Assembly: GCA_019162915.1 (NCBI GenBank)
Contig: JAFLKZ010000074.1
Coordinates: 1-16,634, forward strand
Direction of reading: 5' to 3'
Source of the DNA: Campylobacteraceae bacterium
Lineage (GTDB): Bacteria; Campylobacterota; Campylobacteria; Campylobacterales; Sulfurospirillaceae
Length of the DNA: 16,634 bases
The position numbers and the translations under genes are program-made. The notes beneath the pieces were generated by a model. That model did not search any database. It was not told the DNA's origin and worked only from the letters and a program-made list of their open reading frames with translations. Of this stretch, positions 14,107 to 16,634 are shown piece by piece. Each line of letters begins with the position of its first letter. Positions within the stretch are counted from its first letter, which is position 1.

Positions 14107-16032
14107 AATACGCATCAAACCTTCTTTTCTTTGCGTAGATAGCTCTTCTTTTGCTTCACTTTGTAGCATCACTTTAAGCTCATCTACGCTCATCGTGACA
14201 TTTTTATCGATATTGCCACTTTTTATCTCTGCCCCTAATTTTCCAGCCGCAAAACAAAATTTTCCTTTGGAATTCACTTTTATCTCTTCGCCAAATGCAC
14301 TAATGCGCGTACATTTATCGACCCAAACAAAAGTATCATTGAAATGGTAATCATGCAAATACCCAAAAAGTTTAGTCGTTTCAAAAAATTTGAGTTTGAC
14401 TTCAAAAAATGGACTCACTTCAAGATTATCATTCAAACGAAGAAGAATAGGAAATTTATAAACCGTATTGCCTATCTTGACACTATTTTTAGAGCCATCT
14501 AACTCCAAATCTTTTTCTATTTTAGGAAACTCCCAAAACCTGCTGATATCTTTTGTCCACGCATTTAACTGTTTGTCAACATCATCAAACTCACTCACCA
14601 AAGATTTTTCATCACTTAGCAAATCTCGACTGAGTCCCATATCTGCTTTATAGCCTAAAAAAGGAAGTAGCGTTGCACTTACATCCAATGTCGAGCCTGC
14701 TTTTTCTACTTTTTGACCACTTTGAACTCTAGGATCAATAATCATAAATTGGTCTCTTCGCTCACCCTTCATCAGCATATCTATCGCCATATTGTGCATC
14801 GCTAGATGGTCTGATGTGACCACGATAACCGTATTTTTGCCATAAGGTGAATCTTGAATTTGCTTGATAAATTTCACAATCAACTCATCCGAACACGCTA
14901 TCGAATTTAAGATAGAATTACTACCATCACCATACGTTTTTTGTTTACAACTTTTGGAAACATGACCATAAGGATGATGTGTGTCCATCGTTGAGAGGAA
15001 AAGTCCAAATTTTCGTTTTGAAGCGGAGAGTTTTTTAAAATCATTGAAAGCTATCTCAAAAAGTGTGTCATCATAGAGTCCCCATGGATTTTGATAACTA
15101 GGATTTTTAAGGTTAGGTTTTAACTCATTAATTCCCTTGATATCATCAAACTTATGCGTTCGATACAACTTATCAACTCCTGCAAACTCCAAAGAAGAAC
15201 CGCTTCGATAGGTCAAACTATAACCCTCTTTATGAAGCAAGTCACTCATACATGTCGCCCCTGAGTAAAACGCACTCATCTTAGACATCGAGTTACCTTG
15301 TGGAGAATGCGCGTTGGCAGAGGGGGTTACAAGAGGCAACCCACACAACGTAGAAGTCATCCCCGCTATCGTCCAACTCGTTCCTGTTACTTGTCTGATG
15401 TCAGTAAAATAGGTATTTTGCTCTCTTAAACTGCGTAACTGTGTCACCAAAGAAGGAAAAAGTTTTTCATCAAAATAGGTCGTTTCAAAACTCTCCGCAA
15501 AAATATAGACAAAATTAGGGTGCTCTTCACTGGTGCTTTGCAAACTAGGTGTTTTATAATAATCAGCAAAATTATTTTGCAAACTTAAGGCATTTTCAAA
15601 CCCAATACTTTTTAAAAATCCATTATAACCTGTCATAATCGTTGGATGCACCGCTAAAGCGATAAGTATACACGTCGTTGAAATAGCCCTTCTTATACGA
15701 TTAGGTTCTGGAAAAACATCATTTTTAATTAACCGATAATAAAAATAAGAAAGCACAAAACTCGCAATAAAAAATCCAAATCCAATCGTCATAATTAAAT
15801 AATAATCACCAAATCCAGAACCATCGAGTCCGTAGCGAAGATGATAAATCACAGCATCATTAATGCCCTCACCCGTAAAGTAATCAGAAACGATATAAAC
15901 GCCACTAAGAATGATATAAGCAAAGATAATAAAAGCCCAAAAAAAGACACTTTTCTTATCTCTTGTACGGTTTCTTGAGGTAGCAATTGCTATAATAAAA
16001 AGCAAAATAGAGATCCATAAAAATGTATTCAT
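14095..16032 (-). CDS. opgB: OpgB-like phosphoglycerol transferase (LTA synthase/sulfatase fold)
   Basis: A 645-residue inner-membrane enzyme of the alkaline phosphatase superfamily. About four membrane segments (2-18, 29-49, 78-98, 115-134) lead to a periplasmic catalytic domain. It follows E. coli OpgB (MdoB) closely. NFVYIFAESFETTYFD gives metal ligand Glu180, and GTSWTIAGM has the likely nucleophile Thr221. Also present are STMDTHHPYG (His352/353) and VVTSDHLAM (Asp408, His409). OpgB moves phosphoglycerol from phosphatidylglycerol to periplasmic glucans. The 763-residue E. coli protein is longer at the C-terminus. No opgG or opgH is nearby, so the acceptor here is unknown. The RBS is weak (GGGA about 11 nt upstream of the ATG). 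It diverges from the dehydratase operon and converges on the PhnA-domain gene. Confidence 0.85.
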   Translation of the reverse strand: MNTFLWISILLFIIAIATSRNRTRDKKSVFFWAFIIFAYIILSGVYIVSDYFTGEGINDAVIYHLRYGLDGSGFGDYYLIMTIGFGFFIASFVLSYFYYRLIKNDVFPEPNRIRRAISTTCILIALAVHPTIMTGYNGFLKSIGFENALSLQNNFADYYKTPSLQSTSEEHPNFVYIFAESFETTYFDEKLFPSLVTQLRSLREQNTYFTDIRQVTGTSWTIAGMTSTLCGLPLVTPSANAHSPQGNSMSKMSAFYSGATCMSDLLHKEGYSLTYRSGSSLEFAGVDKLYRTHKFDDIKGINELKPNLKNPSYQNPWGLYDDTLFEIAFNDFKKLSASKRKFGLFLSTMDTHHPYGHVSKSCKQKTYGDGSNSILNSIACSDELIVKFIKQIQDSPYGKNTVIVVTSDHLAMHNMAIDMLMKGERRDQFMIIDPRVQSGQKVEKAGSTLDVSATLLPFLGYKADMGLSRDLLSDEKSLVSEFDDVDKQLNAWTKDISRFWEFPKIEKDLELDGSKNSVKIGNTVYKFPILLRLNDNLEVSPFFEVKLKFFETTKLFGYLHDYHFNDTFVWVDKCTRISAFGEEIKVNSKGKFCFAAGKLGAEIKSGNIDKNVTMSVDELKVMLQSEAKEELSTQRKEGLMRIKEK

Positions 16033-16137
16033 TGTAATTTTTGTCCCATAATATTTTAGAGTGGTATTATATCTCTTTGTAGATTTTTTGCATAAAAAAC
16101 ATTTTTTTGTTTATTTATAAACTTTGTTGTATTATTT

Positions 16138-16143
16138 TATAAT
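16138..16143 (+). promoter_or_regulatory. -10 element(s) before the dehydratase-glycosyltransferase operon
   Basis: Two TATAAT hexamers lie back to back (16138-16143 and 16144-16149) in a very AT-rich stretch. The first would start transcription at about 16150, on the AAGGA that looks like the ribosome site. No -35 is evident. Confidence 0.4.
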
Positions 16144-16173
16144 TATAATAAGGATAGTCATATTTTAAAAGAT

Positions 16174-16473
16174 TTGTATACACTTACATGTAAAGATGAC
16201 AAAACATTTAATGTCACACTAACAGATGAAAATCATCCTATTTTCAAAGCCCATTTTCCCAATAATCCAATTTTACCAGGGTTTATTTTACTAGATATAA
16301 GTGCCCAGATACTAGGTGTGACTATTGTTTCAATAAAAAAAGCAAAATTTCTTCGAAATATTTTGCCACAAAGCCTTCTTCATTTTCATGTCGAAGAAAA
16401 AGATAAAACACTCAAAATTATCGTCAAACAAAATGAACAAAAGGTAGCGGATTTACATTATGAAAAAAAGTGA
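16174..16473 (+). CDS. FabA/FabZ-like hotdog 3-hydroxyacyl-ACP dehydratase (ApeI-like)
   Basis: A small single-domain hotdog protein of 99 residues counted from TTG 16174. HPIFKAHFPNNPILPGF has the H-F-P-x-x-P-x-x-P-G pattern of the FabA/FabZ family. His27 and Asp41 (LLDISAQ) are 14 residues apart, exactly as the catalytic His-Asp pair of FabA, while FabZ has Glu. It should dehydrate 3-hydroxyacyl chains on an acyl carrier protein. Small versions occur in aryl-polyene and related cell-envelope lipid clusters (ApeI). The next gene overlaps it by 14 nt. Start choice is unclear: TTG 16174 lies 19 nt after AAGGA, whereas an ATT at 16162 is ideally spaced and would add four residues. No ATG is available in frame. 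Confidence 0.8.
   Translation: MYTLTCKDDKTFNVTLTDENHPIFKAHFPNNPILPGFILLDISAQILGVTIVSIKKAKFLRNILPQSLLHFHVEEKDKTLKIIVKQNEQKVADLHYEKK
16184..16195 (-). repeat. CTTTACATGTAA repeat, copy 6
   Basis: A 12-base core copy read on the minus strand, at the start of the dehydratase gene, where it encodes part of LTCK. Confidence 0.7.
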
Positions 16474-16634
16474 TATCGTTGTTGTAGTGCCCACATACAA
16501 TAACCCCTTAACCATAGAAAAAGTGGCAAAAGATGTTTTAGATAATGGATACTCTTTGATAATAATCGATGATGGCTCGGATATCAAAGTGGCTGATATC
16601 GTGACGTTTTCGCATACAAATCTCTCCATCATAA
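16460..16634 (+). CDS. Family-2 glycosyltransferase, 5' end only
   Basis: The first 58 residues of a protein that runs off the right edge. It begins MKKSDIVVVVPTYNNP and continues to SLIIIDDGSD. This is the Rossmann-type start of a GT-A family-2 glycosyltransferase, with the substrate-contact strand VVVPTYNN and the nucleotide-binding DDGS at about 37-40. Its ATG lies inside the end of the dehydratase gene (14-nt overlap), which suggests translational coupling. Together they look like the start of an operon for an acyl or polyene product attached to a glycan or lipid. Sugar donor and acceptor cannot be told from this part. Confidence 0.85.
   Translation, partial: MKKSDIVVVVPTYNNPLTIEKVAKDVLDNGYSLIIIDDGSDIKVADIVTFSHTNLSII

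Overview
The window looks like a chromosomal segment of a Campylobacterota (epsilonproteobacterial) species, most likely Sulfurospirillum or a close relative. The grounds are low GC and compact, tightly spaced genes. The histidine kinase carries the HQWRQPL-type H-box common in this phylum. There is also a TorA-type reductase paired with a monohaem cytochrome c, as in Campylobacter jejuni Cj0264c/Cj0265c, and an OprD-like porin. The genus is inferred, not proven. No tRNA, rRNA, CRISPR array or insertion sequence was seen.

Left part (1-8612). The window opens inside the 3' end of a CBS-domain (CNNM/CorC-type) membrane protein gene on the plus strand. A perfect 28-nt palindrome follows, facing a long minus-strand block. 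In transcription order that block is a Tat-exported TorA-like molybdopterin reductase (8612 to 6230, broken by a frameshift near 7570), a periplasmic monohaem cytochrome c, an outer-membrane porin and a strong rho-independent terminator. It continues with a response regulator, a family-5 periplasmic solute-binding protein and a histidine kinase, whose genes overlap one another. The first three genes would form an anaerobic respiratory module: substrate entry, electron delivery, S- or N-oxide type reduction. The last three look like a signalling module in which the solute-binding protein feeds the kinase, since no permease or ATPase gene lies beside it.

Middle (8613-13852). A 376-bp gene-free stretch separates the reductase from cobalamin-dependent methionine synthase metH. 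Upstream of metH is a gene for a LivJ/LivK-type amino-acid-binding protein with a near-consensus sigma-70 promoter. All of these are on the minus strand.

Right part (13853-16634). A short PhnA-domain protein gene (plus) converges on an opgB-like phosphoglycerol transferase gene (minus). Divergent from opgB, a plus-strand operon starts with a FabA/FabZ-like hotdog dehydratase overlapping a family-2 glycosyltransferase that runs off the window. This resembles the edge of an aryl-polyene or similar acyl/glycan cluster.

The most unusual signal is the 12-mer CTTTACATGTAA. It occurs six times in 16.6 kb, four times as the full palindrome TTTACATGTAAA. Three of the four full copies lie beyond gene 3' ends, two of them between convergent genes, recalling uptake-sequence or terminator-type dispersed repeats. 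The second strong signal is the broken reductase gene, whose junction fits a 14-bp deletion between two 7-bp repeats.
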